DNA of 53,575 nucleotides from Actinomycetota bacterium (GCA_019240215.1 JAFAYQ010000037.1:1-53575); one strand, 5' to 3'. Shown: positions 8,579 through 16,583, counted from the stretch's first letter. The notes: generated by a model not told the origin, from the letters alone. Made by a program: numbers and translations.

Positions 8579-8652
8579 CGGGGTGTGGCGCAGCTTGGCA
8601 GCGCGCTTCGTTCGGGACGAAGAGGCCGGGAGTTCAAATCTCCCCACCCCGA
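8579..8652 (+). tRNA. tRNA-Pro(CGG)
   Basis: A 74-nt cloverleaf. Acceptor CGGGGTG pairs with CACCCCG. The anticodon stem CTTCG/CGAAG encloses the loop TTCGGGA, giving anticodon CGG (reads CCG). The T arm contains GTTCAAATC. Discriminator A; no CCA is encoded. Confidence 0.95.
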
Positions 8653-9204
8653 CCCTCTCAACCACAGGTCAACCGGTAGCTGGTGACCTGCGGTTTGCAT
8701 TTCCGTCTCTGGCTGATGCCGGTGCGCCGGATAGGTCGTTACCTGCCGCCACAATGTCAGCATCTCCGAGACGATTCTCTTGCCAGTGGCCGGACTTACC
8801 GTCTCTCGGCTCTGGGAAGTGGGGAACTTGCGGCTGCATCCCGCCGGGACGGCGGTCGAGCTTGCTCAAGCTGCGCTTGCCGGGTCAGGAGATGCCGTGA
8901 TCGCGCCCAGGAGCGGTCACAGCTACTGCAGGCGGCCGCTGGGATGAGCCAGTTTGTGGTTGCCGAAGTCTCGGTCAGCCGGGCGCGTCAATACCGCCTC
9001 GTACAACTACGGCTGAAGGCCACCGTCTTGAAGCTCGCCCCGATATGACGTCCATTGAACGGACGTTGCTCAGGCCGACACCCACCTGGTTCTCCGAACG
9101 TAGCGGGGATGAACTGACGGAGCTGGACCGGGAGATCGCTCAGGTGAGTAACCGCTAACGAGCCGCAGCCACGGGGAAGGCTGAGAGCCGGCCAGGATTG
9201 ACGG
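8653..9204. other. Gene-poor stretch behind tRNA-Pro
   Basis: About 550 bp with base composition visibly less GC-rich than the flanks and no frame that looks coding by codon use. Open frames of 121 residues (8683-9048) and 38 residues (9045-9161, ending LDREIAQVSNR) have no recognisable motif. Position directly 3' of a tRNA, with accessory genes and a transporter relic following, suggests a decayed integration site. I did not find a copy of the tRNA 3' end further on that would mark an attachment-site duplication. Confidence 0.4.
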
Positions 9205-9996
9205 TCAGGCCGGGGTCAGCTGCAGGGGCTGGTCGCCGCGGGCGTCGATCGGCTCGATCAGCTCGGGTCCGCGGGATCCGCCGCGGCCGGTCTTGTTGAC
9301 CGCGGTGGACACCGCCCGGACCTGCAGCGGCTCGTACTCGATCCCGGTGATGAGGTCCAGCGCGGCCTGCTTGTCGGCCAGTTCCGGATCCAGCCAGGCG
9401 CCGATCCGCTCCGCGGGCAGGATCACCGGGGTGCGGTCGTTCATCACCCCGGCCAGCCAGGTGGCGTGGTGGGTGATGATCGCGGCCGACCACAGCCACC
9501 GGTCCGGGTCGTCCTCATCCTTGGCCGGGTCGGCCCACAGCTCATAGAGCCCGGCGAACGACAGCAGCCCGTCGGCCGGGTGAATGTAGTACGGCTGCTT
9601 GAACGGCTTCCCATTCTCATCCTTGGCGGCCAGCCACTCGTAGTAGCCCGCGGCGGGGATGACCGCCCGGCGCTTGGCGAACGGGCCCCGCCACGACGGA
9701 GCGGACCTCACCTTGTCGGCCCGGGCGTTGTGCAGCGTCGGCATCGTCTTCTGCTTTTCGGTCTTCGGGTCGATGCCGGGTTTCCACCAGGCCGGGACCA
9801 GACCCCAGCGCACGGCCCGCACCTCCCGCTGCACCGCGGCCCCGTCCGTCTCGGCGTGCTCCACCACCGCGTAGATCTTGCTGGTCGGGGCGACGTTATA
9901 GGACGGGGACAGCTCCATGCCGAGACCGACACCGGCGGCGTCGTAGTGCTCCTGCAACTTCTTCAGGCTAGCCACCGACACGTACCGACCGCACAT
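9205..9996 (-). CDS. SOS response-associated peptidase-fold protein (SRAP, YedK/HMCES-like)
   Basis: 263-residue SRAP-domain protein. The family links covalently to abasic sites in single-stranded DNA through Cys2, shielding them during replication. Visible: MCGRY with Cys2, SYNVAPT at 32-38, RWGLVPAWW, NARAD with Asn90, and AGYYEW with Glu120. The fourth active-site position, normally His in an IHDRMP-like motif, reads VMNDRTP, i.e. Asn186. Length is normal and the rest is intact. The ATG at 9996 lies 3 bp after the stop of the upstream YCII gene, so the two are probably translated together. The Asn could slow or block release of the cross-link. Confidence 0.92.
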   Translation of the reverse strand: MCGRYVSVASLKKLQEHYDAAGVGLGMELSPSYNVAPTSKIYAVVEHAETDGAAVQREVRAVRWGLVPAWWKPGIDPKTEKQKTMPTLHNARADKVRSAPSWRGPFAKRRAVIPAAGYYEWLAAKDENGKPFKQPYYIHPADGLLSFAGLYELWADPAKDEDDPDRWLWSAAIITHHATWLAGVMNDRTPVILPAERIGAWLDPELADKQAALDLITGIEYEPLQVRAVSTAVNKTGRGGSRGPELIEPIDARGDQPLQLTPA

Positions 9997-9999
9997 GAC

Positions 10000-10368
10000 C
10001 TACCGTCCTTCCGTTACCGACGCTCGGCGGAGCATCTCGTCAAGTTCGGGGTCGGGCCCCAAGGCGCGGACTTCTTGCGGGCAGCGGCAGGCGACGGCGA
10101 GCTTGGCCGCCCACCCCAGCGCCTCCTCGCGCGAGGGCACGTCGACGACCGTGAGTCCGCCGATAGCCTCCGGGGGCGGGCCATCAGTAACCGCCCCGCC
10201 GGTGGCCACGATGTCCGCCCGCTGGTCCAGCGCGCCGGAACACACCAGCACGCCCTCGTCCACGGCCTCCTGGGCCACCGCGTGCGCGGCCTTGCCCACG
10301 GCGGCCATGTCCTCGCCCGGGATGTGATCCATCGCGTGGGCATCGAACGAGATCAGGTACCAGGTCAT
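10000..10368 (-). CDS. YCII-related (DGPF) domain protein
   Basis: 122-residue alpha/beta protein with the YCII/DGPF features: the N-terminal strand MTWYLISFDA, the central TDGPPPEAIGGLTVVDVPSREEALGWA block (DGPF position), and a charged C-terminus. Family members are small dimeric enzymes or ligand-binding proteins of mostly unknown chemistry, often beside ECF sigma factors, though none is here. It is the first gene of a two-gene unit with the SRAP gene (3-bp spacing). The 187 bp upstream carry no gene; the promoter should be there. Confidence 0.85.
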   Translation of the reverse strand: MTWYLISFDAHAMDHIPGEDMAAVGKAAHAVAQEAVDEGVLVCSGALDQRADIVATGGAVTDGPPPEAIGGLTVVDVPSREEALGWAAKLAVACRCPQEVRALGPDPELDEMLRRASVTEGR

Positions 10369-10555
10369 CCATGACTCCCTTGCCCCGGCGGCCTCTTCCG
10401 GCCGTAGGCTAGCTCACCTAGCAGACGACCAGAACCGCGGTTACTCATCGCCTAACAGCGGTTGATTTCCTGGTGGTGATGCGGGGGACGAGGGCGATGA
10501 TCGCCTCGCCGTCGCTGATGCTGGTCAGGCAGCCGCGAGATCGGCTCCCCTGCGG

Positions 10556-10936
10556 GTGGGGAACCGACGGCTCACAAATCAGAAACATCCTCTTGACGTC
10601 CCGCTGACCCACCTCGTCAAGGTGTACATGCTGTCCGGACTGCTGGCCGCCGTGGCCGGGCTGATGGTGACCGCCAAATTCTCCATCGCCACGCCGATCG
10701 CCGGCGCCAACGACGAACTCGACGCCATCGCCGCCGTGGTCATCGGCGGGGCCAGCCTCTTCGGCGGCACCGGCACCATGTTCGGCACCCTGATCGGCAC
10801 CCTGATCATCTCGATCCTGGTCACCGGCCTGGTCCTCCTCAACGTGCAGCCGTTCTGGCAGCAGGTCGCGGTCGGGGCGGTACTGATCATCGCGGTCATC
10901 CTCGACCAGCTCCGGCGCAGGCTCGCCGACACGTAG
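10556..10936 (+). pseudogene. C-terminal relic of a ribose-type ABC permease (RbsC-like)
   Basis: Only the last third of a BPD-transp-2 permease is present. VKVYMLSGLLAAVAGLM, then TPIAGANDELDAIAAVVIGGASLFGGTGTMFGTLIGTLII and a final helix with QQVAVGAVLIIAVI are the hallmark end of RbsC/XylH-type proteins, which are normally about 320-340 residues. Upstream the frame stays open but the sequence (NRRLTNQKHPLDVP) departs from the family, and the first six or so helices, the ATPase and the binding protein are absent. It is therefore a truncated remnant unlikely to transport anything. An inverted repeat follows it at 10966. Confidence 0.8.
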
Positions 10937-10965
10937 CCGGGGGAGAACAGTCCACGTTGAGCCAG

Positions 10966-11004
10966 CCAATGTGCTCCTGGTTGCGGAAATCAGGGGCACA
11001 TTGG
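10966..11004. terminator. 14-bp inverted repeat between convergent genes
   Basis: CCAATGTGCTCCTG and CAGGGGCACATTGG pair with one mismatch across an 11-nt loop. The repeat lies between the permease relic and the 3' end of the minus-strand SDR gene. Terminator is the likeliest role. A leftover transposon end is possible given the relic next door, but no matching partner end was seen. Confidence 0.45.
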
Positions 11005-11050
11005 CACGCCGAGTACGCGCACGGCGGAGAAGGAGCAGCGCTAGCCACTT

Positions 11051-11800
11051 TCAGGCGGCGGTGATGCCGCCGTCGAGGTAGATGGTCTGGCCGGTGAGGT
11101 AGCTGGCTTGCGGCGAGCTGATGTAGGCGATGGCAGCGGCGATCTCCTCGGGGTCGGCGGCGCGTTGCTGGGGGACGGTGGCGAGGTAGGCGGCTTTGGC
11201 CTGGGCGTTGTTGCCGGTGACGCGGTCGAACATGGCGGTCTGGACCGGGCCGGGGCCGACCGCGTTGACCCGGACGCCGTAGGCGGCGGCTTCCAGGGCG
11301 GCTGACTTGGTGAGGCCGATGATGGCGTGCTTGCTGGCCACGTACAGGGCGGCCCCGGGGAAGCCTTTGCGCCCGTAGATGGAGCTGACGTTGACGATGC
11401 TGCCGGATCGCTGGGCCTGCATGACCTGCAGTTCGTGTTTCATGCTGAGCAGGGTGCCGCGCACGTTGGTGTCGAAGCTGCCGGCGTACTGGGTGGCGGT
11501 GATGTCGGCGACCGGGGTCATGGCGCCGTCGGTGCCGGCGTTGTTGACCGCGACGTCGAGGCGGCCGTAGCGGGCGGTGGTGTGCTCCACCAGGGCGGCC
11601 AGCTGGTCGTCGGAGCGTACGTCGGCGTAGATGAACTCGGCCACCGCACCGAGTTCTTTCAGTTCACCGGCCAGGGTCTGGCCGGCGTCTTCGTGCCGTC
11701 CGGAGACCACGACGGTGGCCCCGGTCTTGGCGAAGGTGATGGCGGTGGCCCGGCCGATGCCGGTCAGCGCTCCGGTGATCATGACCACGGGCTGGTTCAT
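11051..11800 (-). CDS. Short-chain dehydrogenase/reductase (SDR)
   Basis: 249-residue classical SDR, a cytosolic NAD(P)-dependent oxidoreductase. Cofactor motif TGALTGIG (9-16) with SGRHED at the end of beta2 suggesting NADPH; NNAG near 90; catalytic Ser in VNVSSIYG, then YVASK as the Tyr/Lys pair; GPGPVQTAMF and the C-terminal YLTGQTIYLDGG are standard. Substrate unknown; the sequence is of the glucose 1-dehydrogenase/FabG-like group. Lies 28 bp downstream of a second SDR gene with which it is probably co-transcribed, under the TetR regulator on the other strand. Confidence 0.92.
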   Translation of the reverse strand: MNQPVVMITGALTGIGRATAITFAKTGATVVVSGRHEDAGQTLAGELKELGAVAEFIYADVRSDDQLAALVEHTTARYGRLDVAVNNAGTDGAMTPVADITATQYAGSFDTNVRGTLLSMKHELQVMQAQRSGSIVNVSSIYGRKGFPGAALYVASKHAIIGLTKSAALEAAAYGVRVNAVGPGPVQTAMFDRVTGNNAQAKAAYLATVPQQRAADPEEIAAAIAYISSPQASYLTGQTIYLDGGITAA

Positions 11801-11828
11801 CTGGCGTGCCTTTCTCGGAAGCGGCGGG

Positions 11829-12572
11829 CTAGGCGGGGACGACGGCCTTCAGGCCGCCGTTGACCTGCAGGACGGCGCCGTTGACGTAGCTGGCCGCCGG
11901 GGAGGCGAGGAAGACCACGGGCTCGGCGATCTCTTCGGCGGCCGCGGTCCGGCTGAGCGCGAACGCCTGGCCCAGGGCTTCGGCCATGTCGCCGTACACG
12001 GCGGTGCCCGGCGTCCGGGTCGGCCCGGCCGCCACGGCGTTGACCCGCACGCCCTGAGGCCCGAACTCGTCCGCCCACACCAGGGTCAGCAGCTCCAGCG
12101 CCGCCTTGGAGGCGCCGTAGATGCCGCCGCCCCGGCCCGCGACCGACGCGCCGAACGTGCTGACGTTGATGATCGCGCCGCCCCCGCGGGCCGCCATCTG
12201 CGGGGCCAGCGCCTGGACCAGCAGGAACGGGGCCCGCAGGTTGACGTCGATGTGGGCGTCGAACACCGCGTCGGTGACATCGGCGGTCGCGCCGAACTGG
12301 TACACGCCGGCGTTGTTGACCAGGATCGTCACGTCACCGGCGGCCGCGGCCAGCCGCCGGACGTCAGCCGCGTCAGTCAGATCAGCGGCTGTGAACCGGG
12401 CCCGGCCCCCGTCCTTCTCGATCTCGGTCACCACCTCGTGGCCGCGCTGTTCGTCCCGGCCGTGCACGATCACCTCAGCGCCCGCCGCGGCCAGCCGCCG
12501 GGCCACCGCCCGGCCAATCCCGGCCGTCGCCCCGGTCACCAGCGCCGCCGAGTCTGCCAATTCGTCCGCCAT
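11829..12572 (-). CDS. Short-chain dehydrogenase/reductase (SDR)
   Basis: 247-residue classical SDR. TGATAGIG cofactor motif (14-21), HGRDEQRG (NADPH-type basic residue), NNAG at about 87-90, Ser in INVSTFGAS, YGASK catalytic pair, and YVNGAVLQVNGG at the end. ATG at 12572 with GAGGAG upstream. It heads a two-gene unit with the next SDR and is divergent from a TetR gene; one of two matching operators lies 14 bp before its start. SDR genes next to a divergent TetR regulator are often induced by their own substrate, but the substrate cannot be read here. Confidence 0.92.
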   Translation of the reverse strand: MADELADSAALVTGATAGIGRAVARRLAAAGAEVIVHGRDEQRGHEVVTEIEKDGGRARFTAADLTDAADVRRLAAAAGDVTILVNNAGVYQFGATADVTDAVFDAHIDVNLRAPFLLVQALAPQMAARGGGAIINVSTFGASVAGRGGGIYGASKAALELLTLVWADEFGPQGVRVNAVAAGPTRTPGTAVYGDMAEALGQAFALSRTAAAEEIAEPVVFLASPAASYVNGAVLQVNGGLKAVVPA

Positions 12573-12585
12573 GACTGCTCCTCGC

Positions 12586-12611
12586 AGATTGGGTTACATT
12601 TCCCAAAATCT
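12586..12611. promoter_or_regulatory. Candidate TetR operator O1 (SDR side)
   Basis: AGATTGGG, 8-bp spacer, CCCAAAATCT. The left arm and the CCCAA start of the right arm are identical to the second site at 12633; the right arm has two extra A residues. It lies immediately upstream of the SDR start codon, where a bound repressor would block transcription. Confidence 0.55.
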
Positions 12612-12632
12612 GAGCACGACCGTAGCGGCGCC

Positions 12633-12656
12633 AGATTGGGAAGTCAAACCCAATCT
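12633..12656. promoter_or_regulatory. Candidate TetR operator O2 (regulator side)
   Basis: AGATTGGG, 8-bp spacer, CCCAATCT: a perfect 8-bp inverted repeat 16 bp before the TetR start. Sharing the half-site with O1 implies one protein binds both, controlling the SDR genes and itself. Confidence 0.65.
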
Positions 12657-12672
12657 TGGGTAAGCTCGCGGC

Positions 12673-13401
12673 ATGGACCGTGGCGAGCTGCAACTGACCG
12701 CGAAGGGACGGGCCACCCGGGCCCGCATCCTGGACACCGCGGCCGGTCTGATCCTGCGCCGCGGCGTGGCGGGGACCGGCATCGATGACGTGCGCCGAGC
12801 GGCCGGGGTGAGCGGGTCGCAGATGACCCACTATTTCCGCGACCGGGACAGCCTCATCCACGACGTGGTTGAGTTCCAGGCCGAGTCGACCCTGGCCCAG
12901 CACCAGGCTCCTGAGCTCGACGGGTTCCGCACCCTGGCCTCACTTCGGCTGTGGGCCGACCTGCAGATCGAGCGGCAGCGGCAACGCGATTGCCAGGGCG
13001 GCTGCAGCTTCGGGTCACTGGCCGGCCAGCTGGCCGAGTCCAGCCCGGAGACCCGCGCCGACCTGGCCGACGGCTTCACCAGATGGCTCGCCCTGCTTCA
13101 GCGTGGATTGGAAGCCATGAAGGCCACGGGTGAGCTGCGGGCCGACGCTGACCCGCATGACCTGGCCTACGCGCTGCTGGCCACTATGCAAGGCGGCATG
13201 CTGCTCACCCAGACCCTGCGCACCGTCGAGCCCCTTGAGGTGGCCTTCGACACCGTCTTGGCCAGGGTCGCCTCGTTCGCTACCGACCCGGCCCAGGCAG
13301 CACACATCTTGCGGCTAACGCCAGTTCACCAGCGGCTGCTGCGGGGCGTGCCCGACCACGCCCCCGGTCAGCCGCCGGCGTGGCGAACCAGCGACTGCTG
13401 A
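12673..13401 (+). CDS. TetR-family transcriptional regulator
   Basis: 242-residue TetR repressor. The N-terminal helix-turn-helix runs from about 12 to 58 (RARILDTAAGLILRRG, GIDDVRRAAGVSGSQMTHYF, RDRDSLI). The ligand-binding half contains the QRDCQGGCSFGSLAGQL segment typical of the TetR_C_6/YxaF-like group, with two Cys. Divergent from the SDR pair, with one perfect and one near-perfect operator in the 100-bp intergenic region. Its last 34 bp overlap the 3' end of the minus-strand esterase gene. The ligand is unknown but probably resembles the SDR substrate. Confidence 0.93.
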   Translation: MDRGELQLTAKGRATRARILDTAAGLILRRGVAGTGIDDVRRAAGVSGSQMTHYFRDRDSLIHDVVEFQAESTLAQHQAPELDGFRTLASLRLWADLQIERQRQRDCQGGCSFGSLAGQLAESSPETRADLADGFTRWLALLQRGLEAMKATGELRADADPHDLAYALLATMQGGMLLTQTLRTVEPLEVAFDTVLARVASFATDPAQAAHILRLTPVHQRLLRGVPDHAPGQPPAWRTSDC

Positions 13402-14537
13402 CCAGGGGCGAGGCCGTCGACGGTGGGGATCGGGGCCAGCGGGGGCGTCAGGTGGGTCGACAGCCAGGAGAACGCGGTCGGTTCCTCGCTGAGCCAGACC
13501 TGGAAGTTGTGCCCGCCGTGGGCCAGCCCCAGCACGTCGACGTGCAGGGGCGGGCGGGCGGCGGCGGCCAGCGCCCGGCCGTCGCCGGAGCTCTGCAGGC
13601 TGTCGTAGGAGTACATCAGCAGCAGGCTGAGGGCCGGCGGGGCCAGGTGCTGGGCACGCCAGACGGCGCTGTTCTGGTCGAGCAGGCTGACGCTGCCGCC
13701 GAACAGGTCGCCGGTGGTGTGGTCGTGGGCCGGGTTGTTGTAGCCGGCCATCGACACGGCCGCGCCGTAACGGTCGGGGTGGCGCAGGGCCAGGTTGACG
13801 GCGCAGTAGCCGCCGGTCGAGTAGCCCATGATCGCCCAGCCCGCGGCCGAGTGCTGGACGCGGAAGTCGTGGCCGATGGCGGCGGGCACGTCGGTGGTCA
13901 GGTAGGTGTCGACCTGGGGACCGTGGGCCACGTTGACGCACTCGGTGTCGCGCGGGGGCGCGACGATGCTGGTCGGCATGACCGCGATCAGCGGGCTGAC
14001 GTGGCCGGAGGCGATGGCCCGGTCGAGCACCCGGGCCACGGCCAGCTGCTCGACCCAGTTCCGGGGGTGGCCGGGATAGCCGGGCAGCAGCTCGACCACC
14101 GGGAATGCCCGGTTCCGGTAGGCCGGATCGCCGTACTGGGGCGGCAGGTAAACCAGGGCCGGATGGGAGCCGACCTGGCTGACCGGGCCGGGGATATTCA
14201 GCACGATGACGGTGCCGTGGCCGGTCCGCGCGTCCCGCACGATGCGCGGCTGCAGGCTCTGATCCTGGCTGCCCGCCGGGGTGGACGGGCTCGCCACGTG
14301 GGGGCGCTGGTGGCCCGCCAGCTCCGCCCACGAGCTGTAGAAGCTGAAGGCGTCGTTGAGCAGCACGCCCGCCAGCAGCACCGCACTGAGCTGGCTGACC
14401 AGGATCATCATGCTCCGGAACGGCCACGCCAGCCACGGCCGGCGCACCCGGTTCCAGCCGGCCGCCAGGATCAGCGGCAATCCCACGCAGGCCAGAATGC
14501 ACAGCCCGACGATCCCCGGCCCCGTCAATGACGTCAC
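13368..14537 (-). CDS. Membrane-anchored alpha/beta-hydrolase esterase (EstD/antigen 85-like)
   Basis: 389 residues: two N-terminal membrane helices (about 7-27 and 41-61), then an extracellular esterase domain of the putative-esterase (PF00756) type. LVYLPPQYGDPAYRNRAFPVVELLPGYPG is the family's opening strand pair; the nucleophile elbow is GYSTGG (Ser near 245); the catalytic His is in LAHGGHNFQVW near the end. Relatives include antigen 85 mycolyltransferases and trehalose/feruloyl esterases; the acyl substrate here is unknown. A second gene at 48490-49749 has the same layout. The 3' end overlaps the convergent tetR by 34 bp. Divergent from the GtrA gene. Confidence 0.88.
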   Translation of the reverse strand: MTSLTGPGIVGLCILACVGLPLILAAGWNRVRRPWLAWPFRSMMILVSQLSAVLLAGVLLNDAFSFYSSWAELAGHQRPHVASPSTPAGSQDQSLQPRIVRDARTGHGTVIVLNIPGPVSQVGSHPALVYLPPQYGDPAYRNRAFPVVELLPGYPGHPRNWVEQLAVARVLDRAIASGHVSPLIAVMPTSIVAPPRDTECVNVAHGPQVDTYLTTDVPAAIGHDFRVQHSAAGWAIMGYSTGGYCAVNLALRHPDRYGAAVSMAGYNNPAHDHTTGDLFGGSVSLLDQNSAVWRAQHLAPPALSLLLMYSYDSLQSSGDGRALAAAARPPLHVDVLGLAHGGHNFQVWLSEEPTAFSWLSTHLTPPLAPIPTVDGLAPGQQSLVRHAGG

Positions 14538-14631
14538 GACTGGCGGCCCCGCCCCAGGCGACGCGACACTTCCACGCGGCTCAGCGTAGACCAGTTCATA
14601 CCGCCATAAAAACGGGTTGTACTCTCACCAG

Positions 14632-15150
14632 GTGAACAGCATCCGGGCTCTGTTCGGGCGGTTCCGGCACCTGCTCCACGAGGGTGCCCGGTTCGGCGTC
14701 GTCGGCGTGGTCGGGTTCATCATCACCGACGGCGGCACCAACCTGCTGCAGTCCCCGCTGCACGGCTGGCTCAAGGCCAACGTGATCGCGACGGTGGCCG
14801 CGATGGTCGTCACCTACCTGGGCAGCCGCTACTGGACGTTCCGGCATCGCGAGCGCACCGGCATGGGCCGCGAGACCGTGCTGTTCTTCGTGCTCAACGG
14901 GGTCGGCCTCGGCATCCAGCTGGCCTGCATCGGGATCACCAACTACGCGTTCGGGCGGACCGACCGGCTGGCCGCCAACATCGCGCTGCTGGCCGGGATC
15001 TGCCTCGGCACCCTGTTCCGGTTCTGGTCCTACCGCAAGTGGGTGTGGATCGCGCCGGCCGACAGCCCGGTGCTCGATCCGGCCGAGTTCGCGGCCGAGG
15101 AACTGGCCGGCCCACCCGCCAGCGACTCGGCCGGGCCGGCCACACGCTGA
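14632..15150 (+). CDS. GtrA-family membrane protein
   Basis: About 172 residues with four membrane helices of the GtrA family: RFGVVGVVGFIITDGGTNLL, NVIATVAAMVVTYLGSRYWTFRHR (the conserved YxxSRxWTF motif), VLFFVLNGVGLGIQLACIGI and ANIALLAGICLGTLFRFWSYRKWVW. Such proteins are thought to flip polyprenyl-linked sugars for decorating cell-wall polymers or glycolipids. No good ribosome-binding site is visible before either GTG 14632 or TTG 14617, so the start is uncertain and the message may be leaderless. The tail (about 145-172) is acidic and alanine-rich. No glycosyltransferase is adjacent. Confidence 0.88.
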   Translation: MNSIRALFGRFRHLLHEGARFGVVGVVGFIITDGGTNLLQSPLHGWLKANVIATVAAMVVTYLGSRYWTFRHRERTGMGRETVLFFVLNGVGLGIQLACIGITNYAFGRTDRLAANIALLAGICLGTLFRFWSYRKWVWIAPADSPVLDPAEFAAEELAGPPASDSAGPATR

Positions 15151-15163
15151 GCGGCGGCCAGCG

Positions 15164-15193
15164 GCGTCAGGGACAGTGGCGTCAGGGACAGTG
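15164..15193. repeat. 15-bp perfect tandem repeat at a stop codon
   Basis: GCGTCAGGGACAGTG occurs twice in tandem. The second copy contains the stop codon and last codons of the minus-strand M56 peptidase gene; the first copy lies just past it. A slippage duplication at the gene end is the simplest explanation. Confidence 0.8.
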
Positions 15194-16114
15194 CAGGATC
15201 GTCAGCAGGGCGACGGCCGGAGCCCCGACCGACAGCATGGACACCGTGGCCAGCGTGAGCGAGGTCAGCGCCCACTGGCCCCGGCTGGGGCGGCCGGGCG
15301 GCTCGATCAGGCGGCGGATCCGCTCGGCGGCCGCGGTCCCGCCCGCGCCCAGCGCCCCGGCCGGTGCCCCGGCCGCCGCCACCGCCAGCAGCGCGCCCGC
15401 CAGCGTGAGCCGGTTCTCGCGGCGGGTGGCGACGTCGTCGGCCGCCACCTCGACCAGGTCACCGACCTGGGTGGCGGCCAGCGCGAAGAACGGGACGACC
15501 GGGAAGGCGTGCTGCAGCGCACCCGCGAACGCGACCAGCAGATGGTGGCGGCCGGCCAGGTGCGCCCGCTCGTGGGCCACCACCGCCTCCAGCTGGCGGC
15601 CCTTGAGACAGCGCAGCGCGCCGGTCGTCAGCACGATCCGGCGGCGACCCGGCAGGCAGTAGACGGCGGGCTGGTCGTCGTCGATGACCTGCACCCCGTC
15701 CGGCCCGGGACGGGCGATCACCGTCAGCACTTCGTCGTGCCGGACCCGGCGGCGGTGGGCGCCGGCCAGCGCCGCCCCCAGGCACCAGGCGATCCGGCCG
15801 AGCACGGTCACCACCAGCAACGCGCCAAAGCCAGTGGTGAGGATCCCTTCCGGCATCCAGTGCTGGGCCCACATCGCCATCAGGCAGGTGTGGAAGGCGG
15901 CCGGGGTCAGCGAGCACGGCAGGCAGGGGACGGCCAGGATGACCCCGGCCGCCAGCACCGAGGCGACGATCGACAAGGTGGCCGCCTGCCAGGTGGCGAT
16001 GGCCGCCCGCGGGGCCCGCGGCGCCCAGGTCGCCTGGGGCAGCCAGTGCGCGCCGGCCAGGGCCGCGCTCATCGCGTAGACCAGTAGCACGGTGACGATG
16101 GCGGCCCGCATCAT
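15182..16114 (-). CDS. M56 (BlaR1/MecR1-like) membrane metallopeptidase
   Basis: 310-residue membrane protease of family M56. Membrane helices at about 5-23, 41-65 and 92-115 precede the zinc motif VVAHERAHLAGRHH (HExxH), followed by helices near 210 and 280-305. No extracellular penicillin-sensor domain follows, so it is the short actinobacterial form (like Rv1845c) that cleaves the BlaI-type repressor on receiving a signal. Its ATG overlaps the stop of the blaI-like gene (ATGA), so the two are co-translated. What it senses is unknown; cell-wall stress is the usual case for the family. Confidence 0.9.
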   Translation of the reverse strand: MMRAAIVTVLLVYAMSAALAGAHWLPQATWAPRAPRAAIATWQAATLSIVASVLAAGVILAVPCLPCSLTPAAFHTCLMAMWAQHWMPEGILTTGFGALLVVTVLGRIAWCLGAALAGAHRRRVRHDEVLTVIARPGPDGVQVIDDDQPAVYCLPGRRRIVLTTGALRCLKGRQLEAVVAHERAHLAGRHHLLVAFAGALQHAFPVVPFFALAATQVGDLVEVAADDVATRRENRLTLAGALLAVAAAGAPAGALGAGGTAAAERIRRLIEPPGRPSRGQWALTSLTLATVSMLSVGAPAVALLTILHCP

Positions 16115-16494
16115 CGCGCGCTCTCCTCGTCGCCCTCGTGCCCCTGGACCGCGTCGAGGGCCGCCCGCAGCGAGGCGATCTCGTCCGGTTCCATGCCGCC
16201 GACCAGCCGTACCAGCGTCGCGGCCGGGTCCGGGGCGACCGCCAGCGCCTCGTTCAGCAGCTGCCCCACGTAGTCGTCGCGGGTCCGGACCGCCTCGTAC
16301 CAGTAGGCGCGGCCGTTCTTGTGCCGGGTCAGCCAGCCCTTGTGGAACAGGTTCTCCATGACCGTCTGGACCGTGTTGAACGCCAGCGGGCGCTCCTGGT
16401 TCAGCTGGTCGGACACCTCACGCACGCGGACCGGGGCGCCGGCCGCCCACACCACGTCCATGATCGACGCCTCGAGGTCGCCGAACCGGGCCAT
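16111..16494 (-). CDS. BlaI/MecI/CopY-family repressor
   Basis: 127-residue winged-helix repressor: FGDLEASIMDVVWAAGAPVRVREV, then the recognition helix region LAFNTVQTVMENLFHKGWL and wing RHKNGRAYWYEA, and a C-terminal dimerisation part with DPAATLVRLVGGMEPDE. The protease-sensitive Asn-Phe type site of the family would lie in that C-terminal half but is not obvious. First gene of a unit with the M56 peptidase. About 90-110 bp upstream are TTAGGT-type repeats that should be its operators; they also sit just in front of the divergent methyltransferase, which may belong to the same regulon. Confidence 0.93.
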   Translation of the reverse strand: MARFGDLEASIMDVVWAAGAPVRVREVSDQLNQERPLAFNTVQTVMENLFHKGWLTRHKNGRAYWYEAVRTRDDYVGQLLNEALAVAPDPAATLVRLVGGMEPDEIASLRAALDAVQGHEGDEESAR

Positions 16495-16583
16495 CGCGTC
16501 TCCCCCCGCCCAGGTGCAGTTCGCGTCAACTTATGGCTTAAGCACCTTAGTTGACAAGGTATTTGCCGAGATGCCCATCCATA

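Noticed and set aside
8583..8900. Open frames running through tRNA-Pro
   Set aside because: The GVAQLGSALRSGRRGREFKSP-like translations are the familiar artefact of reading a tRNA gene.
10445..10999. A minus-strand frame over the permease relic
   Set aside because: Antisense to a recognisable permease end; low-complexity Asp/Gly/Arg content.
10966..11004. Inverted repeat as the end of an insertion sequence
   Set aside because: No transposase, no second copy and no target duplication seen; a hairpin between convergent genes is the simpler reading.
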